Part shown: positions 1 through 7,368 of the stretch, one piece after another | Layout of the letters: every line of letters begins with the position of its first letter | How positions within the stretch are numbered: the first letter of the stretch is position 1 | Source of the DNA: an uncultured Lachnospiraceae bacterium | Lineage (GTDB): Bacteria > Bacillota > Clostridia > Lachnospirales > Lachnospiraceae | Length of the DNA: 58,204 nucleotides | Assembly: GCA_947589095.1 (NCBI GenBank) | Contig: CANQBX010000019.1 | Coordinates: 1-58,204, forward strand | Direction: 5' to 3' | Program-made: the position numbers and the translations under genes | Notes under the pieces: model-generated | What the model was told of the DNA's origin: nothing | What the model saw: only the letters and a program-made list of their open reading frames with translations | Database searches by the model: none

Positions 1-111
1 ATTTCAAGTGGAGGTTGGAGAAAGACTAATTTCTACTTGGGCCCCTCAGAAGTGGAAGTTAACTTTTCACTTCACCGGTAAAAAATAATCGCTGTATTTC
101 GGTAAAATAAC

Positions 112-140
112 TTGACAAACCTGCTGAGATAGATTAGAAT
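112..140 (+). promoter_or_regulatory. Promoter of tRNA-Arg
   Basis: The -35 TTGACA (112-117) and -10 TAGAAT (135-140) are separated by exactly 17 bp and lie 36 bp before the mature tRNA 5' end. This is a near-consensus housekeeping sigma factor promoter. Confidence 0.85.
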
Positions 141-176
141 GTATGTTGCTGTGAGGATAACACGGCAAAAGGATAT

Positions 177-250
177 GTGTGCGTAGCTCAGCTGGATAGA
201 GCACTTGGCTACGGACCAAGGTGTCGGGGGTTCGAATCCTCTCGCGCACG
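177..250 (+). tRNA. tRNA-Arg (anticodon ACG)
   Basis: A full cloverleaf can be folded. The 7-bp acceptor stem pairs 177-183 with 243-249 (one T-G wobble), the D arm has GCTC/GAGC, the anticodon stem CTTGG/CCAAG encloses loop CTACGGA, and the T loop is TTCGAAT. The anticodon ACG, read as inosine-CG after modification, decodes CGN arginine codons. The discriminator base is G250, and CCA is not encoded, so it must be added after transcription. The gene has its own promoter and terminator and appears monocistronic. Confidence 0.97.
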
Positions 251-251
251 T

Positions 252-283
252 AAACCCCGGGAAGATGGTTTCCCGGGGTTTTT
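252..283 (+). terminator. Rho-independent terminator after tRNA-Arg
   Basis: AACCCCGGGAA pairs with TTTCCCGGGGTT around a GATGG loop and runs into a T tract. It starts right after the tRNA discriminator base. Confidence 0.9.
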
Positions 284-352
284 CCGTTATATGGGTATAT
301 AACAAGAGCGCCGGCCGTTCATTTTCTGCCTGCAGATTTATAAAGATAGGAC

Positions 353-381
353 TTGCGGGAAACCGCAGGAAAATGTATAAT
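353..381 (+). promoter_or_regulatory. Possible promoter of kduI
   Basis: TATAAT at 376-381 has a poor -35 candidate, TTGCGG (353-358), 17 bp upstream. The -35 lies in a short inverted repeat (GCGGGAAACCGC), which could be an operator. A weak -35 with a perfect -10 is what an activated or regulated promoter would show, but this is inference. Confidence 0.45.
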
Positions 382-435
382 CAAGGGAGCAGAATCTGTA
401 TACAAATAATACAAATATTTCAGAGGAGGGTAAAA

Positions 436-1278
436 ATGGATATTCGCTATTCAGCCAATCAGAAGGACGTAAAACGTTACACCACAGAGGAACTGCGGAA
501 AGAGTTCCTGATTACCGATCTGTATGCGCCGAATGAGGTGCATGCCGTCTATTCCCATGTAGACCGTATGGTAACTATGGGCTGCATGCCGACGACGGAG
601 GTGGTTCCGATCGATAAAGGCATCGACTGCTGGAAGAATTTCGGAACGAATTTCTTCCTGGAGCGCCGCGAGATCGGTATTTTCAATATCGGGGGCCCCG
701 GCAGGATCGTGGCGGATGATGAGACGTTTTCCATGGGGTATAAGGACTGCCTCTATATCACTAAGGGAACGAAGAACGTGCTGTTCTCCAGCGACGATCC
801 GGCGAATCCGGCGAAGTTCTACATGGTGAGTGCGCCGGCCCATACCTCCTACAAGACAACGTTTATCTCCATCGAGGACGCCGCGAAGCGGCCGCTGGGC
901 AGCCAGGCTACCTGCAATAAGCGTACGATCAATCAGTTTATTCATCCGGATGTGCTCAAGACTTGTCAGCTGTCCATGGGCATGACCGTGCTGGAGGAGG
1001 GCAGCATCTGGAATACGATGCCGTGCCATACCCACGAGCGCCGTATGGAGGTCTATATGTATTTCGAGGTTCCGGAGGAGAATGTGGTGTTCCATATGAT
1101 GGGAGAGCCCACCGAGACCCGCCATATCGTCATGAAGAATGAGGAGGCGGTCATCAGCCCGTCCTGGAGCATCCATGCGGGCGCCGGTACATCCAATTAT
1201 ACGTTCATCTGGGCCATGGGCGGAGAGAATCTGGCCTTTGATGACATGGATAATCTGAAGAATACGGAACTGAAGTAA
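436..1278 (+). CDS. kduI: 5-keto-4-deoxyuronate isomerase (EC 5.3.1.17)
   Basis: The 280-residue protein aligns from end to end, from memory, with KduI. It shares the N-terminal MDIRYSA start, YSHVDR, FLERREIGIFNIGG, the cupin metal motif HTHERRMEVY, and the C-terminal FIWAMGGEN and FDDMD. KduI isomerises 5-keto-4-deoxyuronate, produced by pectate or glycosaminoglycan lyases, on the way to KDG and pyruvate. The start at 436 is set by GAGGAGGG at 423-430; the frame is open upstream, but that part overlaps the tRNA. A GntR regulator follows 49 bp later. No kduD, kdgK or kdgA is present, so the other steps must be encoded elsewhere. Confidence 0.96.
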   Translation: MDIRYSANQKDVKRYTTEELRKEFLITDLYAPNEVHAVYSHVDRMVTMGCMPTTEVVPIDKGIDCWKNFGTNFFLERREIGIFNIGGPGRIVADDETFSMGYKDCLYITKGTKNVLFSSDDPANPAKFYMVSAPAHTSYKTTFISIEDAAKRPLGSQATCNKRTINQFIHPDVLKTCQLSMGMTVLEEGSIWNTMPCHTHERRMEVYMYFEVPEENVVFHMMGEPTETRHIVMKNEEAVISPSWSIHAGAGTSNYTFIWAMGGENLAFDDMDNLKNTELK

Positions 1279-1327
1279 GAAAACGCAGAACCTGCGGCAG
1301 GAAAGACGTACAGGCAGTGAGGAAAGT

Positions 1328-2035
1328 ATGGACGACGCGGCGTATAAGAATCGGGAAGATATGGTATATCAGGTTCTGAAACAGGAGATTCTGGATCTGG
1401 AATTGAAACCGGGACAGCTGATCAAGGAGAATGAGATCTGCGAGCGGTTTGCGGTTTCCAGAACTCCTGTCCGCGACGCCCTGCGCCTCCTGCAGGAACA
1501 GGGATTTGTCGTCACGGTTCCCTATCGGGGCATCTATGTGACGCTTCTGAGTCTGAGCAATATCAAGCAGATGATCTATATGCGGGTGGCTGTGGAGACC
1601 ATGGTCATGCGCGATTTTTCCAGGATTGCGACGCCTCTTCTCATGGAGGACATTTATTATCTGATCCGCAAGCAGAAGGCCCTTGTGCAGACCGGAGATT
1701 TCAAGCCGGAGCAGTTCTACCGGCTGGACGCGGATCTGCATGCCTGCTGGTTCAACGCGACGAAGAAGAGCAGGCTTTGGGCGATGCTGCAGGAGCAGCA
1801 GCTGCATTATACACGCTTCCGGATGCTGGATTTCGTGACGGAGACGGATTTCACGCGGATCATTCACGAGCATGAGAATCTGGTGGAGAAGCTGGAGCGG
1901 GGAGATATCGCGGGAATGGAAACGGTTCTGAAGGATCATCTGTATTTCAGCATGAAGCGGATGCGGTATCAGATCGATGTGGAGTACCGGGATTATTTCG
2001 AGGAAGAGGATCCGGTCGGGAAGTTTGATATCTGA
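1328..2035 (+). CDS. GntR-family transcriptional regulator (FCD/FadR type)
   Basis: This 235-residue protein has an N-terminal GntR winged helix. About residues 16-75 include LKPGQLIKENEICERFAVS followed by RTPVRDALRLLQEQGFV. A mostly helical effector domain of the FCD type follows, with R-x-x-V-E-x-x-V and later histidines that could bind a metal or carboxylate ligand. The start follows GAGGAA with good spacing. It lies 49 bp after kduI on the same strand and probably shares its transcript, so uronate-linked control of kduI is the simplest guess. The ligand cannot be read from the sequence. Confidence 0.9.
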   Translation: MDDAAYKNREDMVYQVLKQEILDLELKPGQLIKENEICERFAVSRTPVRDALRLLQEQGFVVTVPYRGIYVTLLSLSNIKQMIYMRVAVETMVMRDFSRIATPLLMEDIYYLIRKQKALVQTGDFKPEQFYRLDADLHACWFNATKKSRLWAMLQEQQLHYTRFRMLDFVTETDFTRIIHEHENLVEKLERGDIAGMETVLKDHLYFSMKRMRYQIDVEYRDYFEEEDPVGKFDI

Positions 2036-2050
2036 GCGGATATCCGAGCG

Positions 2051-2262
2051 GAAACGGCCGGAAGGCGGGTGCGGCCGGAAAGTGGGGCAACCCGGAAACA
2101 GGACGGCCGGAAAGCAGGTCGGCCGGAGAACGAGTCGATCTGAAGGTGAAACAGCCGGAAAGCTGGACAGCCGGAAACAGGACAGCCGGAAAGCAGGTCG
2201 GCCGGAAAGCAGGTCGGCCGGAAAACGGGACGGTCGGAAAGCAGGGCGATCCGGAAAGTGCG
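2051..2262. repeat. Degenerate 16-bp tandem repeat (noncoding)
   Basis: About a dozen imperfect copies of GCCGGAAAGCAGGTCG follow one another between the GntR gene and the next gene. The best-preserved run is at 2186-2230. The unit is not a multiple of three, so open frames appear in several phases on both strands, and none has a ribosome binding site or a recognisable product. The spacer 2036-2317 otherwise holds only the ribosome binding site of the next gene. Confidence 0.85.
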
Positions 2263-2317
2263 GGCGAAGCATACGGCAGGGCAAAGAGCATGAAAAATGT
2301 GCAGAAGGAGCAGGAAA

Positions 2318-3151
2318 ATGAACTGGGAAGCGATCGAACGGAAACTGAAAACAGCGCCGGGATCCATCGGTTTTTACTATAAGAATCTTGTGGACGGGGA
2401 GGAGAGAGATTTACGCGGCGATGAGAAATTTTACGCGGCCAGCGTGATCAAGACTTACATCATGGCGGCGGCGTTCGCGAAGATCGAGCGGGGCGAGCTG
2501 GATCCGGACAGGATCATCGCGATGAAGAAGGAATACTGCGTGCCGTCCTGCGGCGCGGTGGCTTATATGCACGAGGGCCTGGAAGTGACGGTCATGGATC
2601 TGATCACGCTGATGATCATTTTCAGCGACAATACCACCACGAACATGATGATCGACCTGATGGGGATGGAGGAGATCAACGCCGAAGTAAAAGCCCTGGG
2701 CTATGAGGATCCGTGGCTGCGTCGGAAAATGTACGACTGGGAGAAGGCGCGCCGGGGAATCCAGAATCTGATCACGCCCCGGGGCGTGGGGCGGATCCTG
2801 ACCGACATCTACGAAGGCCGGGTGGTGAGCAAAGCGGCCAGTGAGAAGATGCTGTCGATCTTAAAGGATCAGCAGTATGACAGTAAGATGCCGTTCTATC
2901 TGCGGGCGCTGGACGACGCGCCGGTGGTGGCCCATAAGACCGGGGAGGATACCGGGATCACCCATGACGTGGGCATTGTATATGCGGAGAAGCCGTTTGT
3001 GGTGTGCTTCTGCGGAAATGAGACGGATACGCCCATGTTCGAGCGGGTGATGGCGGAGATTACGTATTATCTGTATCTGGAGAATTCGCCGGAGGTGCTG
3101 GCGAAGGGGAATGTGCGCTGGGAGGAGATCTACCGGCAGTTCGCGGGATGA
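2318..3151 (+). CDS. Class A beta-lactamase-fold serine hydrolase, no signal peptide
   Basis: The 277-residue protein has the penicillin-recognising triads. The S-x-x-K motif is in ASVIKTY (about residue 42), S-D-N is in FSDNTTTN, and K-T-G is in AHKTGEDTG. The omega-loop signature E-x-x-L-N is not recognisable, with only a WEKAR stretch near that place. No signal peptide or lipobox is seen, so a cytoplasmic location is inferred, unlike a resistance beta-lactamase. The start at 2318 follows AAGGAG (2304-2309). Its neighbours are murein-peptide enzymes, so a peptidase or amidase acting on muropeptides is more likely than antibiotic resistance. A paralogue lies at 5766. Confidence 0.82.
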   Translation: MNWEAIERKLKTAPGSIGFYYKNLVDGEERDLRGDEKFYAASVIKTYIMAAAFAKIERGELDPDRIIAMKKEYCVPSCGAVAYMHEGLEVTVMDLITLMIIFSDNTTTNMMIDLMGMEEINAEVKALGYEDPWLRRKMYDWEKARRGIQNLITPRGVGRILTDIYEGRVVSKAASEKMLSILKDQQYDSKMPFYLRALDDAPVVAHKTGEDTGITHDVGIVYAEKPFVVCFCGNETDTPMFERVMAEITYYLYLENSPEVLAKGNVRWEEIYRQFAG

Positions 3152-3260
3152 CGCGCGGAGTGCGGGCGGCGAATCGGAGAAATTTGTGCGGAATAAGGTG
3201 GGCCTGCGGATTTTGGATGTGTTTTCCCGGCGCGGATTTGTATAGAGAGGAGAGATGAGT

Positions 3261-4346
3261 ATGAAGATCACAAAAATCGACGTGGCGGAAGTGAATATTC
3301 CGCTGGTAACGCCGTTTAAGACGGCCCTGCGAACGGTGGAGACGGTAAATGACATCGTAGTGCGGGTATCGACGGATACCGGCGATGTGGGCTACGGCGA
3401 GGCGCCGCCTACGGCGGTGATCACCGGCGATACGAAGGGATCCATCCGCTGCGCCATCGAGGATTTTATCGCACCAAGCGTTCAGGGCATGGACATCGAG
3501 GACCTGGACGGGATCATGCGGAAGCTGCACAGCTGCATCCTGAAGAATACATCGGCGAAGGCGGCGGTGGACATGGCGGTCTACGATCTGTTCGCCAAAT
3601 CCTGCGGAAAGCCGCTCTATAAGGTGTTGGGCGGCAGCCGGACGGAGTTTGAGACGGATCTGACGATCAGCGTAAATGAGATCGATGAAATGGTTTCTGA
3701 CAGCCTGAAGGCAGTGGAGCAGGGATTTGGAATCCTGAAGATCAAAGTAGGCAAGGAGAGCCTGAAGGATATTGAGCGGATCAAAGCGATCCGCGACGCG
3801 GTGGGGCCGGATGTGAAGCTTCGCATCGACGCCAACCAGGGGTGGACGGCCAAGGATGCGGTGCGGATCATCCGCACGCTGGAGGATATGGGCATTGAGA
3901 TGGACCTGGTGGAGCAGCCGGTGCCGGCCCATGACTTTGCGGGGATGCAGTATGTAACGAGCCAGGTGAACACGAAGATCCTGGCGGATGAGAGCGTTTT
4001 TTCACCGGAGGACGCGATCCGGCTGATCGAAGGCCGGGCGGCAGACCTGATCAATATTAAACTGATGAAGACCGGCGGTATCTATGAAGCGCTGAAGATC
4101 TGCGCCATCGCCGAGAGCTTCGGCGTGGAGTGTATGATCGGCTGCATGCTGGAGAGCAAGATCGCGGTCAGCGCGGCGGCCCATCTGGCGGCCGGTAAGG
4201 GCGTGATCACCCGGGCGGATCTGGACGGGCCGAGCCTGTGCCGGATCGATCCGTATACAGGCGGGCCGGTTTATGAGGGCAGCCGGATCATTATGAATGA
4301 GACGCCCGGAATCGGGATTACAGCGGTGCCTGGGTTCGAAATATAG
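3261..4346 (+). CDS. L-Ala-D/L-Glu epimerase (enolase superfamily; YkfB-like)
   Basis: The 361-residue protein shows the muconate-lactonizing subgroup plan: an N-terminal capping domain, then a barrel with K-x-K (LKIKVGK), metal ligands RIDANQ, VEQPV and ADES, and the second catalytic lysine in NIKLMKTGG. The C-terminal DLDGP motif is typical of dipeptide epimerases that invert L-Ala-D-Glu from murein peptides. AGGAG (3248-3252) is 8 nt from the ATG at 3261 but only 2 nt from an in-frame ATG at 3255, so 3261 is preferred. It sits between a beta-lactamase-fold hydrolase and an NlpC/P60 gene, matching the ykfB-ykfC theme of Bacillus. Confidence 0.92.
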   Translation: MKITKIDVAEVNIPLVTPFKTALRTVETVNDIVVRVSTDTGDVGYGEAPPTAVITGDTKGSIRCAIEDFIAPSVQGMDIEDLDGIMRKLHSCILKNTSAKAAVDMAVYDLFAKSCGKPLYKVLGGSRTEFETDLTISVNEIDEMVSDSLKAVEQGFGILKIKVGKESLKDIERIKAIRDAVGPDVKLRIDANQGWTAKDAVRIIRTLEDMGIEMDLVEQPVPAHDFAGMQYVTSQVNTKILADESVFSPEDAIRLIEGRAADLINIKLMKTGGIYEALKICAIAESFGVECMIGCMLESKIAVSAAAHLAAGKGVITRADLDGPSLCRIDPYTGGPVYEGSRIIMNETPGIGITAVPGFEI

Positions 4347-4549
4347 GTAGCTGAGCGTAAGAGAGTGAGCGCCGTGGAGGGTGGACGAAAGTTACGTTGG
4401 AACTTGAGGAAATACTGTATAGGCAGAAATGGAGAAAACCGGCGCAGAACATAGAAAACGCAGTGACATCAGGATCAGGCTAAGAGAAAATCCGCGCAGC
4501 GGACTATAGACGCGGATATACTGGAAACAATGTGGGAGGAATCAACAGA

Positions 4550-5536
4550 ATGAGATATGGAATCGTAAAAGGATCGCTCTGTACGATCTATGAGGAAGCG
4601 TCGGAGAAAATGATGTCCGACGGGCAGGTATTGTCGGGAATCGCCGATGAGGTGACGCATGGAATGATCGTGGCGATCACCGGGGACGCGGAGGCGGAAT
4701 GCTCTGTGGAGATGCAGCCCGGAAGCCCGGCAGCAGAAACAGCAGGACAGATGCCGGGAGCAGCCGGAAATACGCAGGCGTCCGGTCAGACGGCCATGTT
4801 CCTGCCGGTGCGCACATTTTATAACTATACCGGCTATCTTCCGACAGAGGATGTTCTGGAAGTGCCGCTTGAGACAGTGAAAGCCTGGGAGGCGTCCGAT
4901 CTGCGGGTGGTGAACGGTATCTGCGTGGATGTAACGTCGCTTCCGAAGGTGCAGGGTGTGAAGCTGATCAGCCTGTTTTGCGGCAGTCTGGTGAAGGTTC
5001 TGGACTGGGAGTCGGAGCGGGAAGGCTGGGCCAGGGTGGAGCTGGCGGACGGCCGTGTCGGATACATGCGGAACCAGTTCCTTTCGGAGAAGAAATTTTC
5101 CCAGGCCGGCGCGTGGCTCGACGAGCTTCCGCAGGCGGAAATCGCCGATGAAAATGCGTTCCGGCGTGCGGTTGCGGAGACGGCGAAGACCTATCTGGGC
5201 GTTCAGTACCGCTGGGGCGGCAAGACCACGGCCGGCATCGACTGTTCGGGGCTGGTCTCGGCCAGCTATATGCTGAACGGGATCCTGATCTACCGGGACG
5301 CCAAGATCATGGACGGATTTCCGTTAAAGGAGATCCGGAAGGAAGATATGAAAATGGGCGATCTGCTGTTCTTCCCGGGACATGTGGCCATGTATCTGGG
5401 CGATGGTCTGTACATTCATTCCACCGGGAAGATCGGAAGCGGCGGCGTAGTTTTCAACAGTCTGGATCCGGAGAGTCCGATCTACCGGCAGGATCTGGTG
5501 GACTGCATGAAGGCGGTCGGGAGTATTTTTGCGTGA
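4550..5536 (+). CDS. NlpC/P60 gamma-D-glutamyl peptidase (YkfC-like) with SH3-like N-terminus
   Basis: This is a 328-residue protein. The C-terminal NlpC/P60 domain (about residues 200-328) carries the catalytic cysteine in GIDCSGLVS and histidines in FPGHVAMYLG and YIHSTG. The N-terminal 200 residues look like bacterial SH3-type modules (LISLFCGSLVKVL, GRVGYMRNQFL), interrupted around residues 50-85 by an Ala/Gly/Gln-rich insertion. No signal peptide is visible. The family cleaves the D-Glu to diamino acid bond of murein peptides, giving L-Ala-D-Glu, the substrate of the epimerase just upstream. GGGAGGA (4534-4540) selects ATG 4550 over GTG 4532. Confidence 0.9.
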   Translation: MRYGIVKGSLCTIYEEASEKMMSDGQVLSGIADEVTHGMIVAITGDAEAECSVEMQPGSPAAETAGQMPGAAGNTQASGQTAMFLPVRTFYNYTGYLPTEDVLEVPLETVKAWEASDLRVVNGICVDVTSLPKVQGVKLISLFCGSLVKVLDWESEREGWARVELADGRVGYMRNQFLSEKKFSQAGAWLDELPQAEIADENAFRRAVAETAKTYLGVQYRWGGKTTAGIDCSGLVSASYMLNGILIYRDAKIMDGFPLKEIRKEDMKMGDLLFFPGHVAMYLGDGLYIHSTGKIGSGGVVFNSLDPESPIYRQDLVDCMKAVGSIFA

Positions 5537-5765
5537 CAGTTTTCGGAGAAGTAAGGCCGGAATTGTGGAGAAGTGTTCCGGAGGCGGTATAAAGATCGGA
5601 AAGCTGTAAAAAGCAATGGCGCAAACGGTACAAAAATTGGGAAACCGCGAAAACGCGTCTGAAACAGTATAAAATCGAGGGCCGTAAAAAGCTGCGGAAG
5701 TGGCGAAGGGCGGAAAACCCTGGTACAAATTATGGTTTTGGGAATGAGAGAAGGAGAAGAATGGT

Positions 5766-6614
5766 ATGATGGACGCGAGATTAACATTAGAAAAACGCAT
5801 TGAGGCGGAACTGAAAAGCTACGACGGGTTCGTCGGCATTTACGCCGACGACTTTCACGGAAATATCATTTCCATGGGAGCGGACGAGAAATTCGAGACG
5901 GCCAGCACCGTGAAGACCTACATACTGGCGACCCTGTTCGACCAGATCGACAAAGGGGAGGCCAGCTTAGACGATATGCTTACTTACCGGGAAGACCACT
6001 ATGTGGACGGCAGCGGGGTGCTGTGCGCGCTGGATCCGGGGGCTGTGCTGCGGGTGAAGGACGTGGCGACGCTGATGATTATCGTCAGTGACAACATTGC
6101 CACAAATATTATGATCGATTATCTTGGCGTGGATACGATCAACGCCTGCATCCAGAAACTGGGCTGCAGGGATACCGTGCTTCACAATCCGATCCATTTC
6201 GACCTGTATGACAAGCTGGGCACCACGACGCCGCGGGATTACGCCAGCATTTTTACCAGACTGGCGAAAGGGGAGCTGCTGAATCCGAAGGCGGATGCGC
6301 AGATGGTGGAGATCTTCAAGAAGCAGCATTACAACAGCATGCTGACGAAGGATTTCCCGCAGTATTTCATGGACAGCGACAATACGGACGACGTGCTTTT
6401 CAAGGTAGCGTCCAAGAGCGGGAGCATGAACGCCTGCCGCAACGACGGCGGAATCATTTATACGCCGTATGGTCCCTATGTGCTGGTGATGCTTCATAAG
6501 AATTTCAGCGACGCCATGTATTACGCGGGTCATCCGGCGACGGTGTTCGGCGCGAAGATCAGCCGGATGCTTCTGGATCAGTTCCTGGCGCTGGAGGGAC
6601 GGTTCGTGCTGTGA
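5766..6614 (+). CDS. Class A beta-lactamase-fold serine hydrolase, second copy
   Basis: The 282-residue protein parallels the one at 2318. It has S-x-x-K in ASTVKTY, S-D-N in VSDNIATN, and K-S-G in ASKSGSMN in place of K-T-G. The omega-loop Glu and Asn of true beta-lactamases are not recognisable. There is no signal peptide, so a cytosolic muropeptide hydrolase or esterase is the likelier role. The start follows AAGGAG (5751-5756) with 9 nt spacing; a nearer ATG at 5761 hits a stop at once. The 229-bp spacer before it is A/G-rich and looks like a decayed short tandem repeat. The stop overlaps the next start. Confidence 0.82.
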   Translation: MMDARLTLEKRIEAELKSYDGFVGIYADDFHGNIISMGADEKFETASTVKTYILATLFDQIDKGEASLDDMLTYREDHYVDGSGVLCALDPGAVLRVKDVATLMIIVSDNIATNIMIDYLGVDTINACIQKLGCRDTVLHNPIHFDLYDKLGTTTPRDYASIFTRLAKGELLNPKADAQMVEIFKKQHYNSMLTKDFPQYFMDSDNTDDVLFKVASKSGSMNACRNDGGIIYTPYGPYVLVMLHKNFSDAMYYAGHPATVFGAKISRMLLDQFLALEGRFVL

Positions 6615-7282
6615 AAGAAGTTGCAGGACAGGCGACAGACGGCGCGGAATATACTGGGGCAGTGAAGAACGCGGGGCGGCGAAGTACAGCAGCCGCGCTA
6701 CGGCAGTCAGCAGAGAAACGTTTGGAATACGAGATCATCCGCTCCCGCCGCAAAACCATTTCCCTGCAGGTGACGCGGGACGGACGCGTGGTGGTGCGAT
6801 GCCCCATGCGGACGCCGGTCCGGCAGATCCGGGAGTTCGTGGAAAACCACGCGGACTGGGTGCGGGAACACGTAGAGAAGGCACGGGAGCAGCAGGAAGA
6901 CCGGCCCATTTTCACGGAAAAGGAAATCCGGCAGTACCGGGAGCTGGCCCGGCGCGTGCTGGCGGCGAAGACGGAGCTGTGGGCGGCCCGGATGGGCGTC
7001 ACCTATGGCCGGATCGCGATCCGGCAGCAGGCGACCCGGTGGGGCAGCTGCAGTACAAAGGGGAACCTCAATTACAACTGGGTGCTGGTTCTGGTGCCGG
7101 AGGAACTGCAGGATTATGTGGTGGTACATGAGTTGGCCCACCGCCGGGAGATGAACCATTCGCTCCGGTTCTGGAAGATCGTGGCGGAGCAGATTCCGGA
7201 CTACGCGGTCAGAAGAAAGCGGCTGAAAGAGTATGCGGGATATACGGATATCCAGACCGCGCCGGAGGGATGGGGAGACTGA
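6611..7282 (+). CDS. YgjP-type zinc metallopeptidase (DUF45/SprT-like)
   Basis: The 223-residue protein has the family's core: TRWGSCSTKGNLNYNW, then HELAH as the HExxH zinc motif, then MNHSLRFWKIV supplying a downstream histidine. The N-terminal half contains SRRKTISLQVTRDG and PMRTP, also typical. Family members are poorly characterised cytosolic metallopeptidases. The GTG start overlaps the previous stop as GTGA, so translation is probably coupled to the hydrolase. About 35 N-terminal residues are not conserved in the family as I recall it, and a later start is possible. Confidence 0.88.
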   Translation: MKEVAGQATDGAEYTGAVKNAGRRSTAAALRQSAEKRLEYEIIRSRRKTISLQVTRDGRVVVRCPMRTPVRQIREFVENHADWVREHVEKAREQQEDRPIFTEKEIRQYRELARRVLAAKTELWAARMGVTYGRIAIRQQATRWGSCSTKGNLNYNWVLVLVPEELQDYVVVHELAHRREMNHSLRFWKIVAEQIPDYAVRRKRLKEYAGYTDIQTAPEGWGD

Positions 7283-7368
7283 AACGGTGGGGCTTCGTTC
7301 TGTTGGCGGTTATATGGTTAAGAAAATGATCGAGGCCCAGGAGAATATCTTAAGACAGGAAGAGATCT

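Noticed and set aside
1947-2382. Several Pro/Arg- or Gly/Lys-rich frames over the 16-bp repeat
   Set aside because: Frames in several phases on both strands follow from the repeat unit length; none has a start signal.
2318-3151. Antibiotic-resistance beta-lactamase
   Set aside because: No signal peptide, no recognisable omega-loop signature, and a murein-recycling neighbourhood.
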